DNA from: Rhabdophis nuchalis
Taxonomy: Eukaryota > Chordata > Lepidosauria > Squamata > Natricidae
DNA length: 64,000 bases
Direction of reading: 5' to 3'
Assembly (NCBI GenBank): GCA_039707465.1
Contig: CM077644.1
Coordinates: 81,204,875-81,268,874, forward strand
Shown here: positions 35,545 to 46,984 of the stretch, piece by piece
How positions within the stretch are numbered: the first letter of the stretch is position 1
How the letters are laid out: the number at the start of each line of letters is the position of its first letter
Notes under the pieces: generated by a model
Told to the model about the DNA's origin: nothing
The model's input: the letters and a program-made list of their open reading frames with translations, nothing else
The model's database searches: none
Program-made: the position numbers and the translations under genes

Positions 35545-35970
35545 TGCATTATGATTGGGGGACTGGAGGCTAAAATATATGAAGAACGGTTGCAGGAACT
35601 GGGTATGTCTAGTTTGATGAAGAGAAGGACCAGGGGAGACATGATAGCAGTGTTCCGATATCTCAGAGGGTGCCACAAAGAAGAGGGAGTCAAACTATTC
35701 TCCAAGGCACCTGGGGGCAGAACAAGAAGCAATGGGTGGAAACTAATCAAGGAGAGAAGCAACTTAGAACTAAGGAGAAATTTCCTGACAGTTAGAACAA
35801 TTAACCTCTGGAACAGCTTGCCTCCAGAAGTTGTGAATGCCCCAACCCTGGAAGTCTTTAAGAAGATGTTAGATAGCCATTTGTCTAAAATGGTATAAAG
35901 TTCCTGCCCACGCAAGGGGTTGGACTAGAAGACCTACAAGGTCCCTTCCAACTCTGCTATTGTATTATTA
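35545..35970 (+). mobile_element. 5'-truncated CR1 LINE
   Basis: An open frame (35551-35898) encodes the C-terminus of the CR1 protein, with RRTRGDMIAVFRYLRG, NLELRRNFLTVRTINLWNSL and EVFKKMLDSHLS. The CR1 3' UTR follows, with TTGGACTAGAAGACCTACAA and an (ATT)n end. The intact frame points to a relatively young copy. Confidence 0.92.
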
Positions 35971-36111
35971 TTGAATCATAGAGTAGGAATGGGGGAACTG
36001 TAGATTTTTTACCCAATCTGTTATCAAATTCTCAATAGAGACATCAGTTGGTTTCGTTTGTATATCCAGTGTAGCCTTATGATTTTCTGCCTATAGACAT
36101 AGACATAGATG

Positions 36112-36276
36112 CAGTGTTTTTCAACCTATAGCCAGTGGACCACTGGTGGGCTGCGATGTCATCACGAAGGGTTGAAGAAATGTTGTGATTTAAAACTTGA
36201 GTTAAGTCTTGCTGGTCCATGCCCACAAAAGATATTTAAGGGGAGTCTGTAGTGAAGAAAAGGTTGAGAACCACTG
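36112..36276. mobile_element. hAT-type MITE (CAGTGTTTTTCAACC ends)
   Basis: The left end CAGTGTTTTTCAACC pairs with GGTTGAGAACCACTG on the right as inverted repeats. No clear 8-bp duplication can be read. It is 165 bp and noncoding. Confidence 0.7.
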
Positions 36277-36388
36277 GATGAGACGATCTGGAGAAATAAC
36301 GCTTATGCTCCATTGCCAATTCTTCAGTCAAAATAGCAGGACCTTCATGTAGTCTCTCGGGCATAGGCCTCAACATATGAAACATTTT

Positions 36389-36725
36389 TATTTTATTTAT
36401 TTTTTATTTTATTAAATTTATACCCCGCCCTTCTCCAAATGGACCCAGGGCAGCGCACAGGGATGTTAAAATACATACAAAATATATAAAATATATAAAA
36501 TTTAAAAAACTTATTCTAATAAATAAACCCTGCACTAAAAACCGAATTAAAAATCCCAAGTTTAAAACTGTCTAATAGTCAGTAATGGAGGTTACGCTAG
36601 GCCGGCTAGATGGAATAGATGTGTCTTCAGACACTTGCGGAAGAGGCGGAGGTCGGAGATGGTGCGGAGTTCAGGAGGTAAGTCGTTCCAGAGGGCTGGG
36701 CCCGCCACAGAGAAGGCTCTTCTCT
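36389..36725 (-). mobile_element. 5'-truncated L2-type LINE, antisense
   Basis: A (TTTTA)n end is followed by AAATTTATACCCCGCCCTTC, the reverse of the L2-type tail. It then continues into the protein C-terminus region with TCGTTCCAGAGGGCTGGGCC, the reverse strand of the ALWNDL codons. Confidence 0.85.
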
Positions 36726-36974
36726 AAAAATAATAATATAGAGAAGATAGGAGGTTTTCTATATTTGATGTAAGGATAAGATATAAAATATGCATCAGAA
36801 AGGACTTTTTAATCTGGTTATTGCCTTGGGAAGCTGTGTTCCCGGATTTCCAATAAAGCACTTTCACATCACCTGTGATCTATTCCTTTTGAAGCCATAA
36901 ATGGGAATTTCATTTGGTGCTCCCACAGATAAATCCCCATTTCTCATCTCTGAATTCTGAGACTACCTGATCAT

Positions 36975-37105
36975 CAGAAGTGGAGAACTATGACCCCTTT
37001 ATGACTTGTGGACTTCAACTCCCAGAATTCCTAAACTGGCTGGCTTAGGAATTCTGGGAGTTGAAGTCCACAAGTCATAAAAGGGCTGTAGTTCCCCCAT
37101 CCTTG
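36975..37105. mobile_element. hairpin MITE
   Basis: A 131-bp palindrome with the shared core arms GTGGACTTCAACTCCCAGAA and GAATTCTGGGAGTTGAAGTC and a CAGAAGTGGAGAACTATG end. No matching 8-bp flanks could be read. Confidence 0.78.
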
Positions 37106-37620
37106 ATCTAAGGAATGAACATACTTCCTAACTGTTTTGCAAACTTTGGCTGAATAACAACGATAATAAAGTTATATAAATTTGATATAAAGCGAAGGTG
37201 ATCTGTCATTTTCATTCCCAGTGAATGGGAAAAAATGAGTAGACTTTTAATGCTTGAGAGTAAAAAGAGAGTAAATAGCTTGTAGAACCAGGTTTAGCCT
37301 TGAGACCATTAATTAATTCCCCAAGATATGTGTCTCAGCATCTTTTCCACACAGATATTCAGGTGTCAACTTTTCCCCCCACGTGTTTTGAGTTTGGGCC
37401 AGTTATGTCGATGTTAAAAACAGTTTACCACTCAGCAAGTAATTCTTTACTTTGCACAGCATGTAAAACAATATATCGGAAAAGATAACTGGAATGTTCT
37501 AGTCTGTTGTGTTTTCCAAACAAAATACAAAGAGGAACAACTCTGTGAGTTGCAGAAGAGAATTGGTTATATAATAGCAGAAGATTTTAAGATAAATAAA
37601 TGTTAGATTATAATCTAGAA

Positions 37621-37844
37621 CAGGGGTAGTCAACTTTTTATACCTACCGCCCACTTTTGTATCTCTGTTAGTAGTAACATTTTCTAATTGCACACCGGTT
37701 GCACAGTAATGGTGATTTATAAAGTAGGGAAGTCAATTAAATTAAAAAAAGGAAAGTGCTTCAGTATCGGACAAACCCCACCCACCCACCATGAAAGCTG
37801 GACCACTCACTAGTGGGTGGTAGGGACCAGGTTCACTACCACTG
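37621..37844. mobile_element. hAT-type MITE (CAGGGGTAGTCAAC ends)
   Basis: It starts CAGGGGTAGTCAACTTTTTA and ends GTTCACTACCACTG. Flanks ATCTAGAA (37613-37620) and ACCTAGAA (37845-37852) match at 7 of 8 bases. It is 224 bp and noncoding. Confidence 0.8.
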
Positions 37845-38574
37845 ACCTAGAATATGCAGTGGTTGGAATTCTGTTATATATTACTTTACATTAACTCATA
37901 TCTTGAATGGTCACAAATGATTTGTGCTTAGTATAGATGCAACACTAACATGTTTTTAAAATGTCCTAGGTATATTTAGTTTCCTTTTTCTTTTAAATAA
38001 TTCTGAGTTTGACTGTGTCTATGACTTTGTCCACTCTGTTTGTCCAGGGAAATTGGATGAATGGTTTCTTTGGATTTTTATAACAGCAGAAAATCTTCTC
38101 TGTTCTCTTTTGTTGGCAACATGCATGCATGCATGCATATCAATGGAAATTTGTGTAGAGCATTTTTGGGGTGAGGGTGTTAATTAAACATAGGAAAGCA
38201 GAGAGCTACAGACTGGTGGAGAGATGGAAGTACATTGAAAGTCAGAACATGCATTTTTTTTTTACCTCTTGGCATTTCATAACCACCTAAAGGCCTGAAC
38301 ATCAGCTATGATGACTTCATCAAAACCTTTTAAAGTTCTATTCTTCTTTGAAATAATTTGGAGCAACTTCTTTTCCCTACAGATGTTTGGAAAAATGTTT
38401 TAGCAAAACATGTTTGGAAGAACTCATTTTGGCCCATCTTATAAATTTTGAGACTTACTGTCTCATTTGGACATCCTTTTGGAGGCTGCCAATTTGTGAA
38501 ATGCTGATCTACAGTGACTTTCTGATGGTGTTATTTTCTATGAGCTACTACACAAGTTTTCGGACACTGTAGGA

Positions 38575-38708
38575 CAGGGGTGTCAAACTGGCAGCCCACA
38601 GGCCAGATGCATCAGATGCAAGCCACGCCCACGGCAGCTCCGCAAAGGGAAAAATCTTCGCGATACGTCACATGACGGTAATGTGACACTGCAAGTTTGA
38701 CACCCCTG
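38575..38708. mobile_element. hAT-type MITE of the GGTGTCAAAC family
   Basis: The left end CAGGGGTGTCAAACTGGCAG pairs with AAGTTTGACACCCCTG on the right. The interior has CACGCCCACGGCAGC and GATACGTCACATGACG, shared with the copies at 58660 and 59838. The target duplication is unclear. Confidence 0.82.
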
Positions 38709-38743
38709 TGTAGTAGGAGTAATGGCAAAGCCAAGGAGTAGAC

Positions 38744-38878
38744 CAGAGGTGGGCAAACTTTGTAATTTTAAGTCTGAAGAACTTCAGCTCCCAGAATTCT
38801 CCAGCCAGCAAAACTGGCTGGAGAAGTCTGGGAGCTGAAGTCCTTCAGACTTAAAGTTGCAAAGTTTGCCCATCTCTG
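38744..38878. mobile_element. hairpin MITE
   Basis: A 135-bp palindrome with ends CAGAGGTGGGCAAACTTTG and CAAAGTTTGCCCATCTCTG. The core variant is AACTTCAGCTCCCAGAATTC. A perfect duplication, GAGTAGAC, lies at 38736-38743 and 38879-38886. Confidence 0.92.
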
Positions 38879-40254
38879 GAGTAGACTAAAAAGAAGATCC
38901 TGTTTAGAATCATTACATAACCAAAAAGGAACTAAGTTCAGCCCCCTCTTTGATTGATGCTGATTCTTATCTAACTCTTAACCAGATACTGATCATTGGT
39001 TGAGAAGATTCCTGTGCATAGGCTTTAGTTTTAGCAATAAATCAGTTAAATTAACCTTCACATGTGGACTGGCTTTTTATGCCTGACAGTTGGTGATGTA
39101 TTCTTTTGTTTTCCAAATATGCAATTATTACATGGCTTTCTTTGGTTAATTTATGACATGGCAGAGAGAAGAAACATTATAAATATTATATATGTGATTA
39201 ATTTCTTTTTAATTAAATAAATGTCATATGGCTGTTAGTATGTTTTCTGGAGAAATAATTATTTTAAAAGCCCCATCTCCAATATTCTTAGAGCAACTAC
39301 ATCTGTCTTTCTTTATGTTTTCCATTCACCAGGATATGGATTTTTTTTATAGCTGTTGTAATTTCATAGGATACATGTTTGAAAGGCAACATTTAGGATC
39401 CAGTAATGTGCCTCTGTAGATTTTTTTTCCAGTTTGATTGACAATCAAATTTGATAACTTTAAATGAAGCTTGCAGGTCTTAGAAATGTTTTTATAAAGC
39501 TATTTCAGTTATTGAGGCTTTGATATGAAGGGTTTCATTTGATTTTGATTAAAAAGATTGGTAACTAATTACATGGTTTTACGGCTTCTCTTATTGGAAA
39601 CTAAGGCACCATTTTAATATTCTGCGGAAAAATAATTTAAACGGGTGAGGTAACCTAAGAAAACCTGAAGGGGTTTTACTTGATAAAGGAAAAATGTTAA
39701 GCTTCCAGAATCTGGAGATGACAAATTATGTTTCAATGTTTACCAACTGGAATCCACCTTTGGTAGAAACGCTAAGGCAGTGATGATTTTATTTCATGCT
39801 TGGTTTTTCCCCACTTCTGAAATATGAATTGGCTCTTGTTACAGAATGCTCTGACAATATCAGCAGGATACCCGAATCAATACATTCCAATTTATTTATT
39901 TAACTTAATTAAATGGAATACATCCAGAAGTCTCATTTCAAAAGAAGCTAGCATCACCTTCTTAGTTCTGGACTCATTCCAGTCTTCCACCTTCTGTTAC
40001 GGAACATGTTCTGAACAAATTATTTGCATTTCCGTCAGTAACATTCCTAGTAAGTTAACCAACACCTTGATGAAGTTGCATCTCTCTGAGAACACACCTG
40101 CCCTCTTAAAACTGAACTATCTGGCAGAGAGCAATCGCATTGGGATAATGATTTGTTTGTGGTGTATTTTAGAAATGCTAAAATGCAAGCTTATTTATTT
40201 GTCCAAATATGTGTACATTGAATGTTTGATTAGTAGTTTTGGTTACCATTTTTA

Positions 40255-40352
40255 ACCTATCAGATGATGTTAACTATCTGATGATATTATCTGCTGGTAA
40301 CGAAATGTCTGCAAAACAACAACAACCAAGCTTAGAGAACGCCAAAGTGTAA
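40255..40352 (+). repeat. Penelope-like element 3' end
   Basis: TATCTGATGATATTATCTGC, then TGGTAACGAAATGTCTGCAA and CAACCAAGCTTAGAGAACG, matches the 3'-end motif seen degraded at 31150-31205. No coding part is present. Confidence 0.5.
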
Positions 40353-40366
40353 TCCATACCATAGAT

Positions 40367-40690
40367 CAGGGGTGTCAAACTCAATTTCACTGAGGGCCGC
40401 ATCAGAGATGTGTTTAACCTCAGAGGGCTGGGGTGGTTGTGGCCATGGTGGACATGGCCAGCTTGACATCACTCATGTTGGGGGGTGCCTGTGGTGGCCT
40501 GAGTGCTGTACCAGCAAAAACAGGCCCCTGAGCTCCATTTTCGGCTGGGACAGCCTCCTGCAATCCTCTGCCAGTGAAGGCAGAGGTACCACAGGCTGGT
40601 CCTTTGCTGTTTCCAGGATGCGCCCATGGGCCAGATCTAAGCACCCCGTGGGCTGGATCTGCCTCACAAGCCTTCAGTTTGACACCCCTG
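40367..40690. mobile_element. hAT-type MITE of the GGTGTCAAAC family (long form)
   Basis: It starts CAGGGGTGTCAAACTCAATT and ends CAGTTTGACACCCCTG. Flanks CCATAGAT (40359-40366) and CCATAGAC (40691-40698) match at 7 of 8 bases. The interior has GGGCCGCATC and GGGCTGGATCTG blocks. Open frames across it are incidental. Confidence 0.88.
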
Positions 40691-42674
40691 CCATAGACAA
40701 ATGGATGCATCTATAAACTGAATAACTAACGGGGCATGGATTTGAACCATTTTTCTAAAGCTACATCTTATCTTATCTTTTGATAAGCATTCTAAGCTGA
40801 TGGGTCCAAATAATGTTGCCAACTAATATATCACCACCAAGAAATAGTCTTCTCTGAAATTTGTGGAAAGTGTGTTGGTATAGTCTGAGGTAATGTCAAC
40901 TCTGAGAGCTATTTTAAATAATATTAGTGATTCTGAGTTTTGCATTTGACCTTGACACTCATTAGATTCTGTTGCCTGGACACACTTTCGTAACTACACA
41001 TTAGTTTTAATTTAGGTAAATGTGAAGTCGGATTAGTGACATAGACAAAGTATGGTTTCTCTAATAGCAAGAAAGAATAAATGGATTGAATTAAGTAAAT
41101 AAATGAACAAACCATTTCAATTCAGTAGAGACCTGGCAACGCTAATGACACGAATTCATTCTTCTACTACCCACAGAGTAGAGATGCAGACATGCAGTAT
41201 ATGGATGGGCTTCAACTGATGAATCATATTCCATTGCATGCATATTTGGTTTTAGAATAATAAAGATTGATATTGAAACAGTGTGGCTAATCTGGACAAT
41301 GGTGCTATTAGGAAGAATTACTTGTTTCAGAATAGTCTTTGCTTTGAAATGGTTGAATATTTATTAGCAAATATTATTAACTGGTTTTAATATTATGCTA
41401 GTTTCATGTGTTATTTGCATATTCAAGTATTAAAAGTAATTTAGCCTATATTTCATTCTAAAATAACAGATGGTAAGCATAGAAAAACATGCAAGTTCAA
41501 ATATGCTCAATATAATACATTTTTAAAAGCATCTCTTTTGCAATGCAGCAAATCGTTTTTAACACTCCCGAGAACATTTACCAAAAGTTTTCAAATATTT
41601 CTACAGGATCCACAGAATTCTTTCTAAGCAACAGGTTTGGGCTTGGCATCCGAGCCTAATTAAATATAGTCTGACAGTAAACAATTATTAATCCTTTATT
41701 TCTCAGCATTGGCAGTATTATCAGAAAAGCCAGATCTGGGTGCATGGACAGATAGATAAACAATATGTAAGAGACAAATTGTATAGAGATGAATGGATGG
41801 AAATATTAATACCCAAGGCAATACAAACTGAGTTGCAAAGCAGTCTGTTTTGATGAGACTTAAATAGAGCTTGTTATTAAGAAGAGTTCTATTGTTAAGC
41901 TATCTTATATATATTCATTTAAATGGAAAGCAGGCACATTTTAGAAAGAAGAAAAAGAGCAATATGAATCTTATAAAAAATAGCCTGTAAAGGTTCCTAC
42001 AGATAGCTACCGTTTATTTATTATTAAGTCCTTTCTGTTTCAATGGGATTTATTTCCAGAAAGGTATCTTTAGAATAAACATTTAAGTTATTAATTCAAT
42101 AGTGTGAAGCCAGCCATTGAAGTTACGAAATTCTTACCTGCCATCAGTTTGAAATTACTGTGATCAAAATCACCCTGGATGATGCATTGCTGGAAATAAT
42201 CTTGAATTTGTTCTTTCAGCCACAACTTCACCAAAGGTTCTTTGAAGACAGTGTTCTTTGAAATTACTTCAAATAATTCCTGACTTTGACATAGCACAGA
42301 TGTGCTCTACAAATTACCTGGCTATTAATGGGCAGTTGGGCAGCTTCTTTTTTCATTCAGAGGGAATACTTGATAATGATAGTTGCCCATCAACTGAGAG
42401 CAGCTGGCAAAGGCTGGCTCTATCTGATCACTTCCAAGAATAAAGGAATGTGTTTACAGTGAATAATATTGGGATTAGCTTCAAAAGGCTAATGCTCTGT
42501 TTAGCAAAGAAATTAGCATGCATAAACCTGATAGTACAGATGTAAATAAAATATTTATAGTGTGCTGGACCTATCACCTCAGATTGCTAATAATGCGGAA
42601 AGTAGTCCAGGCGTTGGAGCAAAGCTCAAGATCAGAAACAAGCTATTCCAGAAAAGGTTTCTGTATAACCATAT

Positions 42675-42675
42675 T

Positions 42676-42729
<54 letters not shown>
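42675..42729. repeat. (CTA)n microsatellite
   Basis: About 18 uninterrupted CTA units ending about 135 bases upstream of the TNNI3K exon at 42865. The poly-Tyr, poly-Leu and poly-Ser frames across it are artefacts of the repeat. Confidence 0.97.
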
Positions 42730-42864
42730 TTACAGTGCAGCTCTTGCATTGTAAAACGCATTCCCATATTTGAATGAGAGTAGTTTGTTTTGAAATCATA
42801 CTGGCTTTGAAGCAAGCTCTAAAATGTACTCTTCTTCACCATTTCTCTTTTCTACAATTTACAG

Positions 42865-42944
42865 CGCTGGTCAGCAGTCTTCTCAAGGCCTTTCTTTGGA
42901 AGAGATGAGAAGAAATTTTCAATGCTCACCTATTGACCAAAATG
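42865..42944 (+). CDS. TNNI3K: TNNI3K penultimate coding exon
   Basis: An 80-base exon with acceptor TACAATTTACAG and donor AATG|GTAAAA. With the AG carried over from the previous exon, it reads S-AGQQSSQGLSLEEMRRNF, then QCSPIDQN, and leaves one base. The SSQGLSLEEM core is the TNNI3K C-terminal tail motif, and the flanking residues are more variable than in mammals. The donor's +4 to +6 bases are weaker than consensus. The phase agrees with both neighbouring exons. Confidence 0.93.
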
Positions 42945-43081
42945 GTAAAATACGAGTCCTCATCAATAATAATAATAAACTGTATTAATGGACTGATGAT
43001 GTTTTCTTTGGAATGAAATTGATCCTCCAAACTTAAAGCACCCAGAAATAAGAAATCAGCAATTGTGATAATAGGAGATAA

Positions 43082-43622
43082 CAATAGCAAAGTACTTAGA
43101 CTTATATACTGCTTCACAATGCTTTACACCCTTTACAATGCTTTACAGTGGTTTTTAGAGTTAGCATTAAAGGTGGTATTCAGCAGGTTCTGACCAGTTC
43201 TGGAGAACCGGTAGTGGAAATATTGAGTAGTTCAGAGAACTGGCAAATACCACCTCTGAGTGGCCCCACCCCCATCTATTCTCTGCTTCCCGAGTCCCAG
43301 CTGATCGGGAGGAAATGGGAATTTTGCAGTAATCTTCCCCTGGAGAGGGGAGGGAATGGAGATTTTATAGTATCCTACCCCTGCCATGCCCACCAAGCCA
43401 TACCCACCAAGCCATGCCACTCCCACCAAGCCACGTCCACAGAACTGGTAGTAAAAAGTTTTGAATCTCACTACTGGTCAGCATATGGTCCCCAACAATC
43501 TGGGTCCTCATTTTACCAACCTTGGATGGAAGGCTGTTCAACCTTGAGCCAGTGTGGATCAAACTCCTGGCAGTGAACTGAATTAGCCTGCAATAATGCA
43601 TTTTAACCACTGCGCCACCACG
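43082..43622 (-). repeat. tRNA-derived SINE (Sauria-type), antisense, split by a MITE
   Basis: The tail end and body lie at 43082-43167 and the rest at 43477-43622, with CCCCAACAATCTGGGTCCTC and a head near AACCACTGCGCCACCA. A hAT-type MITE (43168-43476) interrupts it. Removing the MITE and one copy of the octamer restores the order seen in the intact SINE at 23191-23406. Confidence 0.85.
43168..43476. mobile_element. hAT-type MITE (GGTGGTATTC family) inside a SINE
   Basis: The left end is TAAAGGTGGTATTCAGCAGG (degraded CAG start) and the right end is AATCTCACTACTG. Flanks GTTAGCAT (43160-43167) and GTCAGCAT (43477-43484) match at 7 of 8 bases. The interior is collinear with the copy at 52237-52555 in opposite orientation, including repeated CCACCAAGCCA blocks. 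Confidence 0.88.
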
Positions 43623-44333
43623 GTTCAGTTGCTGCTCTTTGAGCTGCGCAAGACCTTCAAGTGGCTTAACTTTAATTAAAGACAATCTAAGTACAGGTAA
43701 TTCTCTTTGGGGGCCTGAATTGGTTTCTGTGAAACAGTTGGTAAATGACATTGTTGCTAGGTGAACCCTATGACAGAGAGGAGGGGGCAGCAAAGGCCAC
43801 TGCCATCTAATTCAGCTAAAGTTCTTTCCTACAATGTCCTGTGCCTCGTCTGTTTTTCCCTCCTCCTTTTTGCAGACCAGAGAGATTCCTTTAATAAGTG
43901 ATCTCCTCCTGACCGGCTTTCTTTTTTTCTCTGCAGTGCAATACTTAGTTAAAAAGTGCTAACTGCAAACTCAGCTCTGTGACCTTAATGAGTTGATTAG
44001 AACCTTAGCTGCTGCCTGCAACTGACCAGACCCTGATCGGTTTCAACTGAAGACTTTTGTTATGCTAAATAAAGTTACTTTTTCACCAGTCAGAATTGTG
44101 AATGGTCACTGTCTGAGGCAATCGCAAAAGAAGTAGGCCTGTCTATCTTTGAGGTCACTTTGCATTACTTGTGTCCAGGACTTACCAGAGCCTTGACACA
44201 TCACTGCTGTTTTGTCTTAGGCACCATGTAACAAGCTCCAAAGTAAGGAAATGTTCTCATGAATTAAACTAATGAGTTTTCTGATATTAAGGTTAGGCAA
44301 GAAAGACATGTACCACTTTAATATTAACTAGTA

Positions 44334-44468
44334 CAGGGGTCTGCAAAGTCAGCTCTTTTAAGACTGGTGGACTTCAACTCCCAGAATTCCCCAGACAGCT
44401 ATGCTGGCTGGGGAACTCTGGGAGTTGAAGTCCACCAGTCTTAAAAGAGCCGACTTTGCAGACCCCTG
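44334..44468. mobile_element. hairpin MITE
   Basis: A 135-bp palindrome with ends CAGGGGTCTGCAAAGTC and GACTTTGCAGACCCCTG and core arms GTGGACTTCAACTCCCAGAA. A perfect duplication, AACTAGTA, lies at 44326-44333 and 44469-44476. The arms are almost free of mismatches, suggesting recent insertion. Confidence 0.93.
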
Positions 44469-44525
44469 AACTAGTACATATTCTCAAATTTTCTTTGAAT
44501 ATGGAGTTTATGGCAGACCTACTTG

Positions 44526-44577
44526 ATGCCCACCCCCATAGAATCAGTAGTAAACAAATTTGAATTTCACCACTGCT
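44526..44577. repeat. MITE end fragment (GGTGGTATTC family)
   Basis: It contains AGAATCAGTAGTAAACAAAT and ends GAATTTCACCACTG, the right arm seen at 57715-57979. The left arm is missing. Confidence 0.6.
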
Positions 44578-45257
44578 GGGCTTCCTCCCACCCCCAAAAC
44601 ACACACAGAATCTTGTTTATGTTACAAGTAGTCTTCACTCATGATGGTCTTAGTTCAGAGATTTGGTGGCTAGGCTAAACTGCCATATATTCCACAAAAG
44701 GAATAATTGAAGCAGTGACATTTAACCCATGGCCCAGGTGATAAATACCCTAATAAGTAAACAGGTACTTATAGTATAAGCTATTGTAACAGTAATAACC
44801 CAAGATTAAGGTCATAATTATTTCTGGCAAACAGCTTATTGTTGACCGGTCGAATCTTCTATTCAGGGTCAAGATATGTATATTTAAAAATCAAACAGAA
44901 GTGTGAGGCTTCTGTGTTAACGTTTCCCACTTTCCTATCGGCCATCATCTTAAATGGCTAGTGTGATTGTGAATACGAATGGCATCCCATCTGCCTGTCA
45001 GATTCCCACCTCGGTCATTTTCCTGAAAAGAAATGGCTTTGAATGGGGTGACTTCGGATTATGAAAGATGCAGCCGAAGCAGATCTTTATATTTGGCAGC
45101 AAATCTGTCCATTTCTGCTACCAGAGAAGCCCCCTGTGTTTGCTTTCTGTATACAGAGGCTTGATGAAGCTAGGAAGAAGAGAGACAAGGTGCAGTAGCT
45201 AGGCTGAGCGGCATTTGCGATGAGCACCTGAGCTTCTGGTTTTTTTGTTTTCCACAG

Positions 45258-45334
45258 GTTATGTGTCGGATCCCATGAGTACACTGCGATTTCCTTCCTG
45301 CAGCAACAGTGGCAGCTTTGAAGACAGTGGCTGA
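45258..45334 (+). CDS. TNNI3K: TNNI3K terminal coding exon with stop
   Basis: The acceptor is a strong pyrimidine tract, TTTTTTGTTTTCCACAG. The base left from the previous exon joins GT to make Gly. The exon reads YVSDPMSTLRFPSCSNSG, SFEDSG and TGA at 45332-45334. The YVSDPMS and SFEDS signatures are the C-terminus of TNNI3K. The four exons in the window encode 128 residues in one uninterrupted frame, ending at about the same point as the mammalian protein. Confidence 0.95.
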
Positions 45335-46090
45335 CAGCAGGAACCATCTACCTGCAGCGAGACTCTCCACCAATTGGCAGCAACAATTCTTCCTCTGTCG
45401 CCACGGTTCCCAGGCATCATACATTACAGCAAAGAGCCTTATGCCGGCTTGTTTATTTACTGTTAGCTAATGCTTCCCCCATAAATTACTCCTTCACCAT
45501 TTTTTCCCCTCCTATTCCAGTAATTTAAAGAAGGTGAGGAAACATAAATCAGCGAAGTTGCAGAATTTAGGAGAGGGGCCGTTCACCCAGGAACATACTG
45601 TATTCGTGGTGCCAGTAAAAGTAATTAGTGGGCCTGGTATATATTTTCTCTAGCAAGCATGAAGAAAGGAGGGAAAAAATAATTGTTACACTGTGGGAAA
45701 TCGCAATCTTAGGACTCCCCACGGTGGAAAAATTTCACATCCTTTCTTTCATGGTAGTAGAGAAATTTATGGCTCCATGTTTCCTGTAGGATTGCTCATT
45801 TTCCTTTTCACCTACGCATCCTTCGCTCTCATCCATCACCTGAGGGAGCTCCTCAGTATCTCTTCCAAAGCTCTGGATCAGTGTTTCTCAACCTCAACAA
45901 ATTTAAAAGCGTGGACTTCAACTTTCAGAATTCTGGGAAATGAAGTCCAGAAGTCTTAAAATTGTTGAGATTGAGAAACACTGCTGTCAGCCATCACCTG
46001 CCCTTCTAATTCAATATTCTTTATATCTTCCCTAGGGCCCATTTGTTTAATCTGTGTTGTAGCACCTAATAAATCAGCCAGAATTTCTTT
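45335..46090 (+). other. TNNI3K: probable TNNI3K 3' UTR
   Basis: This is sequence following the stop codon. The first plausible AATAAA signal is at 46068-46073, so a 3' UTR of roughly 0.75 kb is possible. A hairpin MITE (45879-45983) would lie inside it. There is no transcript evidence, so the end is a guess from the hexamer. Confidence 0.35.
45879..45983. mobile_element. hairpin MITE (short form, CAGTGTTTCTCAACC ends)
   Basis: A 105-bp palindrome with ends CAGTGTTTCTCAACCTCAAC and GATTGAGAAACACTG and core GTGGACTTCAACTTTCAGAA. The loop-proximal part is shorter than in the 135-bp copies. No duplication can be read. Confidence 0.78.
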
Positions 46091-46763
46091 TTTTTTTTTT
46101 TAAAGCTAATTTGTTACAAATACTTTGAATTAAAACTGCAATCAATGCGGCTTAATGTGGCACTATTTGAAATTGTTAACTGATTAATATCAGACGTCCA
46201 AGCTTATTTTCCTTTGCTCTGTTTAAATTGGATAGCTTATTCGTTTATTTTACTGTTCTTTTGAATAATTACTGGAGTTAGTAGACTTGTAGAGGAATGC
46301 AATTCAGAGAACCAGATCTTTATTGCTTTTCTTGAATGTTGGTTCCAAAGCTATAGTAAGATGTAGACAGATTTGAAATCAGTTTCTTCTACTGTCAACA
46401 AGCTAGTCAGTTCCTAAAGCTGCCCACGTGTAGATCCTTAATGTAGTTCAGAAGGCAATAAGCAAAGCAATTGATACCATTTGGGAATTTTATCCTCCTT
46501 CTCATAAGCAGACCTACACATTTTAGAAGCTGATTTCTGTATATTTTGTAGCTAAAATTAGACTGGCCTCTCACATGAAAAGAAAAAGATATGAAGAGGA
46601 AAATATGTAAAACCACCCGAAATACATTCTGATGAAAAATGTCTACCTGTGTGTGTGTATATTTGGGTGTAAGAATGGATGTTACCTTATTAGTGAGAAA
46701 GGCAGCCATGATAAAATGAAATGACCCATGTTATCAAGATTACTTTTTTTAAAAAAGCTACAT

Positions 46764-46984
46764 GTAGTTCTCATTTAGTGACCACAATTGGGAGGTTCAA
46801 CTTGGTGGTTAAGCAAAGCAGTCATGAAGTGAAACCATGACTATGCCTATGATCTTACTTCAGCTTTCCTTTGCTTTACAGACCTGCAAAGGTCTTGTAA
46901 ATGCAAGAACTGCTCAGAATTCATCACCATAGTAAATGTGAACGATCATTAAACAAGGCGGTTGGTAAACGAGGATTCCCTGTA
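46764..46984. mobile_element. inverted-repeat DNA element (GTAGTTCTCATTTAGTGACC ends)
   Basis: The left end GTAGTTCTCATTTAGTGACC pairs loosely with the right end read inward, ACAGGGAATCCTCGTTTACC. The interior GTTAAGCAAAGCAGTCATGA motif is a common squamate repeat. The class (Tc1/mariner-like or other) is not certain. Confidence 0.5.

Larger units (their letters stand above)
25087..42864. other. TNNI3K intron
   Basis: A 17.8-kb intron packed with repeats: MITEs, CR1, SINE, L2-type and Penelope-like pieces listed separately. In 25087-25760, 28840-30430, 32788-34600, 38887-40250 and 40700-42670 I see no exon and no repeat I can name. 25769-26335 may be a solo LTR (see findings). Confidence 0.75.
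42945..45257. other. last TNNI3K intron
   Basis: A 2.3-kb intron holding the SINE/MITE nest (43082-43622), a hairpin MITE (44334-44468) and a MITE end fragment (44526-44577). 43800-44210 has an AATAAA-containing stretch that I considered as an LTR but could not support. No exon is seen in the rest. Confidence 0.85.

Noticed and set aside
40372..40716. 114-codon open frame
   Set aside because: It lies almost entirely inside the hAT-type MITE at 40367-40690.
42518..42815. Frames with runs of Tyr, Leu or Ser
   Set aside because: They are translations of the (CTA)n microsatellite.
43800..44210. AATAAA-containing stretch resembling an LTR (AAATAAAGTTAC with a following GT-rich part)
   Set aside because: No TG...CA ends, target duplication or second copy could be recognised, so I cannot support an LTR call.
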